This document shows, in pieces, positions 1 to 11,349 of a stretch of 64,000 nt of DNA. Source of the stretch: Aldrovandia affinis (taxonomy: Eukaryota; Chordata; Actinopteri; Notacanthiformes; Halosauridae); assembly GCA_029706075.1 (NCBI GenBank), contig JAINUG010000215.1, forward strand, positions 1,356,501 through 1,420,500, in the 5' to 3' direction. Position 1 is the stretch's first letter, and each line of letters starts with the position of its first letter. The translations under genes and the position numbers were made by a program. The notes below the pieces were generated by a model. That model saw nothing but the letters and a program-made list of their open reading frames with translations, ran no database searches and was not told the DNA's origin.

Positions 1-1100
1 CTCTGAATTAAGCATGGACCTGTGGGGGTTAATATGTCTGAATTTTGAATTAGTGTACATTTTCTCTATTCCCTCTAAAGACTGAATTGATGTACTTTTA
101 AGCCTCTTGGTCAGGATGCCATTGTGAATGAGAACTGATTCTCAATTGAGAACAACCCAACCCAAGTTGTCAGGGTGTACAGTGACATCAACAGAAGCAG
201 TGACAGCAGTCAAGTGGATTATAATAACTATAACTATTAACTATAACAACTATAACTATTAAATATAACAAATGTATGTTTATATTTTTTATTTACCATG
301 TTTTTATTCCTCCCCTTATGTCCTCATTGTAACATCTTACAAAAATGTGGGAAGGCACATGCTTGCCTGTGCATGAGCTGACACAGGCAGACTGCAGACA
401 ACCAATTGACCAGAGGAGTCACTATTGAGCAATGAAGCCAACTCCTTTCCTAGGTCACCTCATGGCCAATTGTGCATCATTTTGTTGGACTCTTAGCCAC
501 AGTGAGTTAATCAAGGGAAGGTGCATCAGCTGGATGTGCAACATGGAAGCCCAGAAGCCCTGCAGGCATGCTATTGCCAACATTCATATTTTCTGTGTCT
601 GTTCAACTGCACTGTGTTGACCTTGACTTACTAACTTGTCACGTGATGTGTAGTGTTCAGAAATTTCGCAGGAGTGTTAGTTCCCCTGGACAAAGATGTA
701 TGAAGGGAAAGCAGGTACGGTTCACTGAAACATGGACCAAATGGCCAGGTATGGATGGAAGTATGGCTGCTGCACTGATGCTGCCCCTTGTGTCTGGAGG
801 TTGAACAGCAGCTGCTGTAGGAATGTAACACAGCTAAAGGAATGCTATTCACTTTGGCCTTATATTGATGCAACAAATCACAGCCATGTGCCCCTCAAAC
901 TGGTTACAGAGTAGCAATTTCCCTTGCTCAAGGAGAGCAATCTCTAATCAACCTTTCCCCTTTAATTAAACAACCTGTCTACAGCAGGAAGCACAGACAA
1001 ACATCACGTCCACTCTAATGCATGGTTTTCTGCCACCGTGGGACTGCACCTTCTGATATTTCAGTTTTTCACAGATTAAACCCAGCTTGCCGCCTTACTT
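1..1100. other. No gene seen
   Basis: AT-rich sequence with only short, uncharacteristic reading frames and no recognisable domain. A short diverged TAACTATAAC-type repeat lies near 225-270. No TIRs or SINE promoter boxes were recognised. Confidence 0.5.
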
Positions 1101-1106
1101 TTTTAG

Positions 1107-1300
1107 AATAGAATAGAATTGAGTAGTATAGAATATAAATCTTTATTGTCCATTAAACGTATAATGGAATATTTCGTTCAGCTCTTAGGCTTACGATATA
1201 AAACAATCATACATAGATCAACCAACAAGACACATGTTCTTGCTGGAATCAATCTCCTGACTGCTCCATTATTTCCATCATTATCTGCATTATTGATCAT
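1107..1300 (-). repeat. Probable retroposon 3' end with TAGAA-type tail
   Basis: A run of imperfect TAGAA pentamers at 1107-1135 is followed by TTTATTGTCCATTAAACG. This is the arrangement seen, in reverse, at the 3' end of common fish non-LTR retroposons, where an AATAAAG-like motif precedes a simple-repeat tail. The left edge is the tail, so the element lies on the minus strand. The right boundary and the family are uncertain. Confidence 0.4.
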
Positions 1301-2199
1301 CTAGCAACGCTCATCTTGGTTATTTCCAGCTGTCTCATCCTTAGCTGGGAGTGTTTTGCAATTGCAGCACACCGTATCTATGGTCCCGAAGGGCCATGAA
1401 GCATCATAAATCATTTACCGTAGACACAGCAAGTTACTGCAGGTTTGTGTTTATGGTTTTAGGTTTCATTTCAGTTAGTTTTTTTTGCATAGATTAAGTT
1501 TTATTTGCATAAATTAAGTCTTTATCTCTTTGCTAGGGCCTTGCTACCTCACTGTGGTGATGTTTTTGAGCTTTGAGTCACAGGTGCTAATCACTGGTTC
1601 AGTGGTGAAAGTGCGTAGTCATGTATACAGGCTTCCTAGGCCACATTGTGTGATTTAGCCTAAAGGGGGGGGGGGACACATCTACCCTCCGTTTGTTAGG
1701 AGACAATGGGACTGTCATCTCAAGATTAGGAGAAACATGGCTGAAAACCGAACAGTGACAACCAGAAACGCCTGATGTTGAACGGATTGGGAGTGTTTGC
1801 ACCAATGAGCAGAGTGCTGGCAAGGAGGATGAGGTGGTGGCAGGAAGGAGGTGCTGAGTAATTAAGACAAAACAGAGCCACTTCAAACAACCACATACAC
1901 ACCCCAACCCCCCAGGGTAAAAGCTGTGACCAGATGGACAGGACACTTGATCTGTGCAGGTCTAGACTGGACAAAGCTCTGGCACCCCTACACACACACC
2001 CCAGACTGGACCAAGCTCTGGCACCTCAGACTCACCCCCCCACCATGCACTATTTCTAAATGTCACCAATCTGCTGTAAAAATATACTGCTATTCTAAGA
2101 GCTATGGGAAGGTCCACGTGCAAACAAGCATGCAGGTGTCAAACTTGACTTGAGTTGTGTGTAAGTTTTGCTATACTGTATAATTGAACACTGACACAT

Positions 2200-2200
<1 letters not shown>
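1301..2200. other. No gene seen; short simple repeats
   Basis: No coding potential was recognised. It holds an 11-base G run at 1665-1675 and two imperfect ~38-bp copies of a unit starting AGACTGGACAAAGCTCTGGC at about 1968-2040. Confidence 0.5.

Positions 2201-2201
<1 letters not shown>

Positions 2202-2230
<29 letters not shown>
2202..2230. repeat. (AC)n microsatellite
   Basis: About 14 uninterrupted AC units. Confidence 0.95.
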
Positions 2231-2473
2231 TTTGTGTATTATACCTTCAGATAAATAGTAATTCTAACCCTTGAAGAGTGGGGGTTGAGACTGCTGGTTG
2301 TAAAGGATGATGCCTTTTCTGAACCTGCTTAAATTATGAACCTGTTTAAATTATGAACCTGGTCTAAAGGAGGTTACTCACCAACAAAATTAGTTGGCAA
2401 ACCACTTTTCCAATTATTTCAAAAAAATCCTACATAAAAATGCAATATTATGTAGGGAAATATATGAATGTGT

Positions 2474-3413
2474 TAGGGGTATGACGGTATACCATGATAT
2501 TAAAATATGAAATAGGACTATCATAAACTTAACGTAATACCGTGATAGTAAATCATGTGGCAAAAGCTATTTCCATGCGGGGGAAAAGTATTTAAACCGT
2601 TATCCTACTAAAATGTCTAAATAACCCATAAATATAATACTGGACCTGGGATGTCTGCTAATGTCATTTACTCCCACCACCTCTTTGGGTGTTCTTGCAT
2701 TTTTTTGTTTGTTTACAACGCGCACGTGCAGACAGCTCCCTCAAATTTTCCAACCCTGGAAGGTAGCTGTTATTAGTTAGCTATCGACACAACATAAATC
2801 TCAGTTTGCAGTCTGTTATAAAACCTGCGATGTCCGAAGCTGATTCTAATGCTAAGGCGGTCTGTAATGACAAATTATATCCCCCCAAAAAGCGAACTTG
2901 TTCATCCTTGTGGACTCACTTTGGATTTAGAAGAAAAAAAACATGTTGTTGAGAACGGATCTCCCATCTGTAGAGAATGTGGGGAACACGTAATGGCCAG
3001 AGGAGGGAACAGGTCAAACCTTGCATTTCACCTGCGTGAGCATCATCCTTCACGTTATGCCATATTTTTTTCACATTATGGAAAAAGTGAGTAGCTAAAT
3101 ATAGTACTAGATCCAATAAGATGATAATGCGATAAAGCAAAAATGTTGCTTAATTCGCAAAGTGAATGATTTAAATAGATTTAAACATACAATTACACTA
3201 TTAATTTAGTATTACTATATTCAGTTGCATTTATTTATTTTTCAATTAAAATGTTATATAAATCTGCAAAGAGCCATGCAATAAACAGATCAAGTTGTAA
3301 ACTTTGTGTGATCCATTTTTTAGCTTAAAAACTGATACCATGATATACCAAAAACCGTAATATTGAGTAGTACGATTATCATACCGTAAAAATGTCATAC
3401 TGTCACAGCCCTA
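2474..3413 (+). mobile_element. hAT transposon relic (BED-finger type)
   Basis: The left end TAGGGGTATGACGGTATACC and the right end, read in reverse as TAGGGCTGTGACAGTATGAC, form imperfect terminal inverted repeats. The flanks GAATGTGT (2466-2473) and GAATATGT (3414-3421) match 7 of 8, the expected hAT 8-bp target duplication. At about 940 bp it is far shorter than an autonomous hAT (usually 2.5-5 kb). Only a first BED-finger exon survives and the catalytic domain is gone. Related TAGGGCTG-type ends occur near 12.2-13.1 kb. Confidence 0.8.
2830..3086 (+). pseudogene. hAT transposase exon 1: BED zinc finger remnant
   Basis: Reading from ATG at 2830 gives an N-terminus ending in SSLWTHFGF, the aromatic core of a BED finger. 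After a frame change at the A-run near 2932-2941 the reading continues through CRECG (two finger cysteines) and HLREHH (the histidine pair). The exon ends at a good donor, GTGAGT at 3087, but no following exon is present before the right terminus. BED fingers are the DNA-binding modules of many hAT transposases and of domesticated ZBED proteins. The frameshift and missing catalytic exon make this a pseudogene. Confidence 0.75.
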
Positions 3414-3471
3414 GAATATGTATATATAATATATATATACAGTATATACATATAGACAGAGAGAGAGAGTG

Positions 3472-4012
3472 AGGTAACTGCCAAAATAAAGGAAACACTT
3501 GAGTAAATTAAAGGTTCTAGAGCAGGGGTGGGCAATCTTACCCTGTGTGGGCCGGTGTGGGTGCAGGCTTTTGTTCCAGCCGAGCAGTAGCTCACCTGAT
3601 TTGACTAATCAGCTAATCAAAGTCTTCAATCAGGGCTTTGATTAGTGGAATCAGGTGTGTCACTGTTCAGTTGGAACAAAAGCCTGCACCCACACCGGCC
3701 CACACAGGGTAAGATTGCCCACCCCTATTCTAGAGGCTCTGATATGGTGTGAGGTGCATTTTCCTGGCATGGTTTAGGTCCACTCAACCCCTAATAAACA
3801 CCAATAAATACAAAGCCATTCCGAGTGATCACTTTCATTCTATGGTGAAGTATTTCTCTCCTGATCAGAGTGGTCTCTAGCAGGATGCGAATGCCTCCAT
3901 ACAAAGGACACAAGTGGTCACTGAATGGTCTGATGAGCATGAAAACAATGTAGACCATATGCCATGGCCATCTCAGTCACCAGATCTCAACCCAATTGAA
4001 CACTTATGGAGC
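3472..4012 (+). mobile_element. Tc1-like deletion derivative, copy 1
   Basis: It opens with AGGTAACTGCCAAAATAAAG, the inverted-repeat end of a fish Tc1-like family. About 40 bp later it jumps into the C-terminal transposase region (GGTGCATTTTCCTGGCATGG onward, through a CCAGATCTCAACCC block that encodes the SPDLNP-type motif). The N-terminal DNA-binding region is absent. The remnant is interrupted by a 205-bp hAT miniature element at 3523-3727. No right inverted repeat was found, and multiple stops exclude function. Confidence 0.75.
3523..3727. mobile_element. 205-bp palindromic hAT-type MITE, copy 1
   Basis: The element starts CAGGGGTGGGCAATC and ends with the inverse, GATTGCCCACCCCTA. Nearly the whole length can fold back on itself. 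It is flanked by a perfect 8-bp duplication TTCTAGAG (3515-3522 and 3728-3735). The 8-bp duplication and CAGGGGTGGGC end are typical of hAT elements, and the central TA of the duplication fits the Buster group. A copy of identical length lies at 17213-17417. Confidence 0.9.
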
Positions 4013-4535
4013 GGAAATTAAGTCACCTACATATATATGAATGATTACTCATCACTCATATCATTCATCATGTACAATTTTTACCTGAACATATTTTGAT
4101 TGTTTTTCCCTAAAGATTTTTTTTTTGGTTTACACGAAAGGCAGAAACTTGTGCAGGTGCAAGCTTGAGCAAACTGAACAAAACCTCAAACAGCCTGTGA
4201 AACAAATATGGCTCTTGGGGGCCTGTGGGCCTGACTGTTGTCTCTCTCAGGTGCAATGCTGTTTGTGTGGTTTGTCCTCTTGGGATGTAAGGGTGTTCAT
4301 TATCACAGGGATATAAGCCAGCATCAGTCCTGTCACCTCTGACAAGGTGTGAACAGCGACAGAAACAACAGAACAGCCTTCCTCTGTGGTGCTGTATCAA
4401 TCGCAGGCCTGACTTTCACAACCTCCTCTTTTCCACACTCTCACCACTACCCCCCCTTTTCATTTTATTCTATTTAGATTATGTACATTAGCTTTTTTTT
4501 CAATTCAATAATAGATGACTCAATAATTCATCTTA
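4013..4535. other. No gene seen
   Basis: Unassigned sequence between two transposons, with no recognisable coding or repeat signature. Confidence 0.4.
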
Positions 4536-6261
4536 CAGTTTTTCTCGATTGCTTACACACTATAACTGGGCCTATTAACTAAACATCCCAAACCATGACG
4601 CCATCTACCAAAAGACATTTCCCAAAACTATAAACACTATTCCCCTGTTTTCACATGATTCAGATTTGTTGAACCTTTTGTGAAAAACTCTACACACAAA
4701 TCCCTTCATATATCACTGGCTGCACCATGTGCTCATTTAGAAAGCACTGGCATTCAATATCATTAACTCAAGTGATCACAACTTGAACCCAATTAACACA
4801 CAATTCCCCAGGAGGAAACACTAAGAGTCAAAATTGTTCACACACCAATCAAAACCTCAGGATGGATAGATAGATAAAAGGGCCATGGGTCAGTTAACTT
4901 CTTTTGGAACAATGGATCCACAAAGACCTGAAGGTAGAGGAAGAGGACACCGGAGAGGAGGTGGAGGTGGAAGAGGAAGAGGAAGAGGAAGAGCATGGGC
5001 AAGGAGACAAATAGTTTCTGATGAGATTCATGCAACTCTAGTTGACCATGTTCTTCTCCATGGGATGTCAATGAGGAAAGCAGGGCAAAGAGTGCAAAGC
5101 TGCAGCTGAGGCTGAGCCACTCCACAGTAGCCTCTATAATCCGGACCTTCAGAGAGGAAAATAGGTAGGTAATTTACATACTGCTCTCTACTGTAACTTT
5201 GGAGTGCTGTACTCTGCGCTGTTACAGCACATACATGTACTGTAGCTGTAGAAGACAGCTGTTTTCATAAGATCAACAGACGGCAATTATCAATATGGTC
5301 ATAGCCAACAATATCATTCGCTTGCGTGAGATACAAAGGAGAGTTATTGAGGATCAGGGAATATTCCAAGGCATTGATGCAGTCAGCATCTCAACAATTG
5401 ACCGCATTCTTCGAAGGAACAGGTTGAGGATGAAACAGGTCTATCGTGTTCCTTTCAAAAGGAACTCCGATAGAGTCAAAGACCAGCGCTTGGAATATGT
5501 GCAGGTATTTTAGTACAGTTATGTATTACAGCAGTATATACTGTAGTACAGGCTATATGATGGCCTACTTTTGTAGGCTTGTTTAGATATTGCGGTTGAG
5601 GCTTGTCAGGGGTGGATACAGCATGCAAGGTTTTTTTTCCCCTGCTGCATGGCTAGGGATAATATTGCCTGTGATGTTGATGAGAATCTCTGGCCTGACC
5701 CAGACCAGAGACAGGATGCTGAGGGAGAAGAATAATTTCTTTCTTTATGTTTTGTTTTTTTTCATTGGTTTATATTGGTAAATACATGGAAATTATTTTA
5801 CTGTATTCTACATTCTTTATGTCTCAGTTGCATATTTTTACAGTACATTTACTTTTTCACTCAATTTGTTTATTTTACTACAGTACATTGAGGAATTAAA
5901 AATTTAGCAAATGTATACATGTGTTGTGTCTTTATATTGTGTTCATCATGTAAAGAGGTTGTTCTGGGGGAAAACCATAAGCGCCATTATTCATTGCAGT
6001 AACAGGTTTTTACAGTAGTGTTTTGAATTGATCGCACCAATGTGTAATGGCTATTTTGTAGTGTATGTGTATTTGATGGCTTTTGTGTGATGTCTGAAGG
6101 CAAAGTTTGGTTTAGATGTAAGATTACATGGTTTTGAGTGGAGAGTTTGGTTTTGACATGGAAGTTTGGAGTTTGTGAAGATGAGTGTGCAGTTATGCAT
6201 TTGAGTTTTGAGAAATGGAGCATAATTTCAAGAAATGTGTCTTGGCAATAAAAAAAAACTG
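4536..6261 (+). mobile_element. Tc1/IS630-type transposon with intron-bearing transposase
   Basis: The left end CAGTTTTTCTCGATTGCTTA and the right end AAAAAACTG are short inverted repeats next to TA on both sides (4534-4535 and 6262-6263), the target duplication of the Tc1/mariner/IS630 superfamily. Between them lie degraded transposase exons. The 3' quarter is AT-rich and non-coding. I recall this as a widespread teleost family often annotated as an IS630-like protein; that identification is from memory of protein patterns. Confidence 0.8.
4912..5735 (+). pseudogene. IS630/Tc1-like transposase, RG-rich N-terminus, broken
   Basis: From ATG 4912 the product starts MDPQRPEGRGRG, with an Arg/Gly tract over residues 7-29, then a helix-turn-helix-like segment (SDEIHATLVDHVLLHGMSMR). 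A frameshift near 5105 leads into STVASIIRTFREENR, which ends at a donor, GTAGGT, near 5163. A second exon starts after CAACAG at about 5280 (TAIINMVIANN...) and runs to a donor near 5504. A third piece at about 5622-5735 ends CDVDENLWPDPDQRQDAEGEE followed by a stop. The stretch that should carry the catalytic DDE residues is missing, so the copy cannot transpose itself. Confidence 0.7.
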
Positions 6262-6392
6262 TAACAGATGTTTTTTTTGGAGCAAATATTCGATGATGCC
6301 ATAATATATAAGTGTTAGGTTTTGTATCTGGGCACACTTAGCTAGCTTGGATATAAAGAACAACTCAAATTGAATGGTCTATAATTCATATA

Positions 6393-6768
6393 CAGGTAAC
6401 TGCCAAAATAAAGGAAACACTTGGGTAAATTAACGGTTCTGGTGGCTCTGTTATGGTGTGGGGTGCATTTTTCTGGCATGGTTTAGGTCCACCCAACCCC
6501 TTAGAGGACAAGGTAAACACCAATAAATACAACCGAGCTATTCCGAGTGATCACTTTCACTTTCAAGTATTACTATCCTGATCGGAGTGGTCTCTTCCAG
6601 GATGAGAATGCCACCATCCAAAGGACACGAGTGGTCACTGAATGGTTTGATGAGCATGAAAACAATGTAAACCATATGCCATAGTCATCTCAGTCATCAG
6701 ATCTCAACCCAAATGAACACTTATGGGAGATTCTGGAGCAGTGCCTGAGACAGCGTGATGGTCAATGG
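6393..6768 (+). mobile_element. Tc1-like deletion derivative, copy 2
   Basis: It follows TA and begins CAGGTAACTGCCAAAATAAA, then passes at the same junction as copy 1 (GAGTAAAT-type bases, then GGTTCTGG) into the transposase C-terminal region. It ends around GCCTGAGACAGCG without a right inverted repeat. Several stops interrupt the frame. Confidence 0.75.
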
Positions 6769-6867
6769 GATTTAATACTGTGATACTGATGAGGGACATG
6801 TAAATAAAATGTAAATATAATACAGTATCTGACAGTTTTTCCTGCAATTATATATTCTATTGTGATG

Positions 6868-6894
6868 TATTATTATTATTATTATTATTATTAT
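6868..6894. repeat. (ATT)n microsatellite
   Basis: About nine ATT units inside AT-rich sequence. Confidence 0.9.
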
Positions 6895-7017
6895 AATTAT
6901 TTGCATTTCTCTTCCTTTTCATTTCATGTTATTTTATATTATAAATGACCATTACCCTATATGACAATTTAAATAAGAATGGATTCTTTGATTATTTGAT
7001 AGATTTTTTTCAACATA

Positions 7018-7439
7018 CACTACCGGTCAAAAGTTTTAGAACACCCCCATTTTCCAGTTTTTACTGAAATTTAAGCAGTTCAAGTCCAGTGAATAACCTG
7101 AAATGGTACAAAGGTAAGTGGTAAACTGCCAGAGGTAAAAAAAAAACCCTGTTTAGGTTACCAAAAACTGAAAAAATAATGTAAATTTCAGAGTTATAAA
7201 AAAGGCCCATTTCAGAGTTATAAAAAAGGCCCTTTTCAGGGAACAAGTAATGGGTTAACATGGGTTTACAGTCACTCTGTGCAAGTCACCGACTCTGGAT
7301 AACCTAAACTTTTTTTTTTAACCTCTGGCAGTTTACCGCTTACCTTTGTACCATTTCAGGCTATTCACTGGACTTCAACTGCTTAAATTTCAGTAAAAAC
7401 TGGAAAATGGGGGTGTTCTAAAACTTTTGACTGGTAGCA
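7018..7439. mobile_element. 422-bp Tc1-type MITE
   Basis: Long inverted repeats of about 120 bp begin CACTACCGGTCAAAAGTTTT and return as AAAACTTTTGACTGGTAGCA. TA is present on both sides (7016-7017, 7440-7441). The ends match the larger Tc1-like element at 44434-45647, so this is a non-coding derivative of that family. A 27-bp direct repeat containing AGAGTTATAAAAAAGGCCC sits in the centre. Confidence 0.9.
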
Positions 7440-7618
7440 TAGATAATTATAACATTTTACTTCAAACATGCCAGAGCTAAATGCCAGAAGTTGACTTTAG
7501 TTGACAATCATACTGTATTTGCATTCAATGTACAACACTCACTCAGACACAGTTCTGGAATGAACAGTCCTCATGAACTCATTACAGATGTGATGTTGTT
7601 TTAAGAAGCAATAATGAG

Positions 7619-7996
7619 GGGGCGGCGCATGGCGTAGCGGTCTAACGCGCCACACTTTGGTGTGGTGTGCGCTGCCCGTCAGGGACGCGGTTTGAAACCC
7701 GCGTCTCTAGCAGACCGGCCCTGGTCGTCAGCCCCGATCGGAGGCCCGCCTCCGAGAGAGGGGGGAGGGTGAGCCGGCACGAGTCCGTCGAGGAGAAGGT
7801 AAAAGGCGTCCGTGGAAGAATTTCCGTCTCGGAAGAGGCGGGAACAATCGGCCAGGAATGTGTGTCTCGCTCCCGGAGGACGGGCGGCGGACTCATGGGG
7901 GTGGGGAATTGAAATAAATAGAGAGTATAATTGGCAACCAAATTGGGAGAAAAACTGGAAAAAATTAGAAACAAAATAAATAAATACATTAAAAAA
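7619..7996 (+). mobile_element. tRNA-headed SINE, shared-body family, copy A
   Basis: It is flanked by a perfect 16-bp duplication, AAGAAGCAATAATGAG (7603-7618 and 7997-8012). The head has a Pol III A-box-like TGGCGTAGCGG and a B-box-like GGTTTGAAACC. A GC-rich body follows (GGGAGGGTGAGCCGGCACGA), then the tail GTATAATTGGCAACCAAATT and an A-rich end. Short fortuitous reading frames on both strands are not genes. The long duplication and A-rich tail fit mobilization by an L1-type LINE. Confidence 0.9.
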
Positions 7997-8012
7997 AAGA
8001 AGCAATAATGAG

Positions 8013-8687
8013 CACTTATTGCAGTCTCTGGGATGATGCAGTGCGTACAAAAACAAGTGTTTAAAAGAGCGAGGGGGGCTTGTTAACACCTCAGCTTCTG
8101 TCTCTTTTAGCCTGCAGGGGGTTGGACAAACATCAAGGTCCACTGACAGGCATACGAATGCCCCCAAAAACACACAAAAATCCCCTGCTGATCAGAGCTC
8201 AGTATTCACACTGCCAAAGTCTCATATGTACTGCTCCAGAGTCCCATACGTTCCCCAGGAAGTGAATGAGCTCACTCTTTAATAATATCAGCTGATAGAC
8301 CATTGGTGAACTGCAATCAATCATTATTTAAAACATTCCGTAAAACACGTTTCTCAGCTTAAACATCTCAGCGATCTCATAAATATTGTAACTAATGACC
8401 GACAAACTCCAAGTAACGATCTGCAACAGGGAAGCCATTTTGAGCTTTAAAGGCTTGTCTCAGCCAATCCTGCCTCTCTTTCTGAAGATGACTGGGTTTT
8501 TTGATGCTTTAATTAACAAGTAATAAGTAGAATATTTTCCCTGTGCTATAAAAGCCTTGTGGTTTGGTTTGTAAAAACATGTTTCTGTATATAAGAGAAG
8601 CCCATATTGAGTTGACTGTACCATTGAGAATAAATACATTTAATTAAACTACATTTGATATACTGATTGTGAAGGAATATATGTCAA

Positions 8688-8726
<39 letters not shown>

Positions 8727-8999
8727 CTATAGTGCTTTCATATGTGTTAAAAGCACTTTACAAATAAAATAACTAAGTAACAATAAGACGAAGAAAAAAT
8801 TATATTTATAAAAATGGGAAGTTGTTTGTGGAGCTCAGATGTTTCTTGGTTTAGGGGCTTGCACAGAGAAGGCTTGATAATTATACTTCATACTAATGTT
8901 ATAGGTGGATCAACAGATAGAAGTGGGACTGAGGCCTGTCTGTGGATTTTGTTGCCGAACATTAAAACATTTTTTTGGTCTGTATTTTTCTTAATGTTG
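8013..8999. other. No gene seen
   Basis: Unassigned sequence apart from an AAT microsatellite at 8689-8724. Confidence 0.5.
8689..8724. repeat. (AAT)n microsatellite
   Basis: About 12 perfect AAT units. Confidence 0.95.
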
Positions 9000-9383
9000 C
9001 TTGGGTTTTTTGTTTGTTTCAGATTTTTTCACGTTTCTCCCAATTTAGTGCCCAATTATACCCTCTATTTATTTTGATTTCCCCTCCCCACACAAACTTG
9101 CAGTCCATCTCTACGAGGCAAGCTAATTCACAGAGGGCACTGAACTCCGTTTCCTTCCAGACGGAATTCCCCCACCCACGGTCTGGAGACACCCTTACAC
9201 ACTTCTCAGCTAGTTCGTGCCGGCTCACCCTCCCCCCTCCCCCTGGGGCGGACAGCCAAACGCCGCCCCTGATCGGGGCTCCCCACCAGGGCCGGTCTGG
9301 CACAGTCGGGTTTAGAACCAGGACCATGATAGGCAGCTCACAGTCGTAAACGAGTGCGTTAGACCGCTACACTATCGGAGGCC
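9000..9383 (-). mobile_element. tRNA-headed SINE, shared-body family, copy B
   Basis: On the minus strand the head is at the right edge (GTGTAGCGGTCTAACGC), followed by a B-box-like GGTTCTAAACC, then the body GGCTGTCCGCCCCAGGGGGA and the tail GGGTATAATTGGGCACTAAA. The probable target duplication is CTTAATGTTG at the left and CTTGATGTTG at the right (one mismatch). It is more diverged than copy A. Confidence 0.85.
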
Positions 9384-9589
9384 CCTTGATGTTGGTGTTT
9401 TGAAAGAAAACATAAGCTTGTGCCTTCCGGATTAACAACTGTATCATGGCCACTGTGATGTGCATAATAGTGCTATCGCTGGTCGCCCATTTTCATGTTG
9501 TAATAGGAATTGTAGGAAAAAACATATCCATACAAAGCCTTACAAAGGCTTTCAAGTTTTCAGATTGATCTAGTAAATGCCATTGAATT

Positions 9590-10157
9590 TACATTTACAT
9601 TTTACATTTTGTCGCCTCACAGCAAGAAGGTCTCGGGTTCGATTCCCGGCCGGGGGCCTTTCTGTGTGGAGTTTGCATGTTCTCCCGTGTCCGCGTGGGT
9701 TTCCTCCGGGTACTCGGTTTCTTCCCACAGTCCAAAGACATGCACGTTAGGCTAATTGGAGAGTCTAAATTGCCCGTAGGTATGAGTGTGTGAGTGAATG
9801 GTGTATGTAGTGCCCTCGATGGATTGGCGACCTGTCCAGGGTGTATTCCTGCCTCTCGCCCCAATGCATGCTGGGATAGGCTCCAGCCCCCCCGCGACCC
9901 TAACTAGGAATAAGCGGCTGAAGATGAGATGAGATTTTACACTTTAGGCATTTAGCAGACGTTCTTATCCAGGGCGACTTACACAGTTTACATTTCTTTA
10001 CATACAATCCATTTATACAGCTGGATATTTTACTGAAGCAATTCAGGTTAAGTACCTTGCTCAAGGGTACAACAGCAGTGCCCCACCTGGGAATTGAACC
10101 TGCAACCTCTCAGTTACAAGCCCAGCTCCCTAACCATTACACTACACTGCCAGCCCC
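9590..10157 (-). mobile_element. V-SINE-like element, interrupted by another SINE
   Basis: Read on the minus strand from 10157, it has a tRNA-like head (TGTAGTGTAATGG, then GGTTCAATTCC), the central block CCTTGAGCAAGGTACTTAAC and the tail GGATAAGAACGTCTGCTAAA. This is the V-SINE pattern, whose tail resembles an L2 3' end. A second SINE (9611-9931) is inserted in its TTTACA-rich terminal repeat, leaving tail sequence on both sides. Confidence 0.8.
9611..9931 (+). mobile_element. SINE of the GATG-tail family, 5'-truncated copy
   Basis: It starts at GTCGCCTCACAGCAAGAAGG, lacks the A-box region, keeps the B-box-like GGTTCGATTCC, and runs to AAGATGAGATGAG. The flanks ATTTTACATTTT and ATTTTACACTTT are a probable 12-bp target duplication with one mismatch. 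5' truncation with an intact 3' end is typical of LINE-driven reverse transcription. Confidence 0.85.
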
Positions 10158-11195
10158 ATGGGTGGCAGTCTGTGGTCTGTTTCTACTGGAATGACAAAGG
10201 CCATACTTCCAAATACACTCATACTAATGATTAAATTGCAAAAAAATAATATTTCTACTCGCAGGTCATAGGTTGATTGTCATCACTTCCCCACCCCTCT
10301 GTTCAACCATCCGTCTCTTCCTGATTTGGATAGAGTATGTTGGACAGTTAAAGCTCTTCCCACATGATTGCACCTTCTGTCATGCTTGTGATCTAAACCC
10401 ATTTGGTTTTACTTTGGGCACCCTATGTGACATGTTACATTCAAACCAACACAGGTAGGCTAAAGCCAGGGGCAAAAGCAAAAGCCTTCTGGGTAATGTC
10501 TATCCTACCAGGGGAGGAATCCAACAGCACTCATGGGCACAAACCACAGAGCTGCCCCAAAGCCAACTGTGCTAAGCGATTCTGGCATGGACACACATTA
10601 TCAATATCAATCATTATCAATGATCAATATGATCACTATCACAAAAATTCAAAGATTTTTTCTCATATAGCATGCTTGTCTCTATGATGCAGAGATCCAT
10701 GGTGTGAAACTGGCAATGATACTCCTTGCTCAGCGACTGCAGTAACACTGTAAAGTCAGTGGTTTCATGTAGAATATCCAGGGCAAATTAAGGCAATAAT
10801 CAGTGAGTTTTCCATCTGTTTCCAAGGGGTGCTGGTGGTGACCCCGATAGCTGCAGGAGAGGCCTTCAGCTCATTTAAAAACACAATCCCTGTGGGAGCT
10901 CACAGGACTGTTCTGCCATTTAGAAGCTTAATAAGGAAAATCTCTGAATGAAATAATATAAAAACCCACTGGTGCCCCAGTGGGGGATTCTGGAAATTAC
11001 AATCTATAAAGACTTCTTTGTGTGAGCTATTTTTGGCCATTCTTTTTTAAAACCTAGCGGTGGAAGTGTAGTTTGAGTTACTGGATACGTGGCACATAAT
11101 GTGACACAAATGACTCTTGACGGTGTGGGAGAACAAACTGAGCCAAAAGCCTGCAGTCCTACATGGACAGCAGGTTATGGCTCATAATCACAAAG
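10158..11195. other. No gene seen
   Basis: Unique-looking sequence without recognisable coding, RNA or repeat signature. Confidence 0.5.
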
Positions 11196-11349
11196 CGTCT
11201 CAGAGTAGGAGTGATGATCTAGGATCAGGTTTGTCCTGTCCCTATCCTAAACTAATCCATTATGAGCTAAACGGCTAAACTGATCCAAGATCAGCACCCT
11301 CTGACACGTTCTGACTAAACTGATCCTAGATCAGCGCGCTCTAAGAGGT
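11196..11349. repeat. Short inverted-repeat element (MITE-like)
   Basis: CTCAGAGTAGGAGTGATGAT followed by CTAGGATCAG at the left is mirrored by CTGATCCTAGATCAGC...CTCTAAGAG at the right, with a further GATCCAAGATCAG inside. It resembles a fold-back repeat common in fish. No clear target duplication was found. Confidence 0.55.

Noticed and set aside
7667-8173. Open frames of 80-165 codons on both strands
   Set aside because: They follow a GC-rich SINE with a perfect target duplication; similar frames appear in the other SINE copies.
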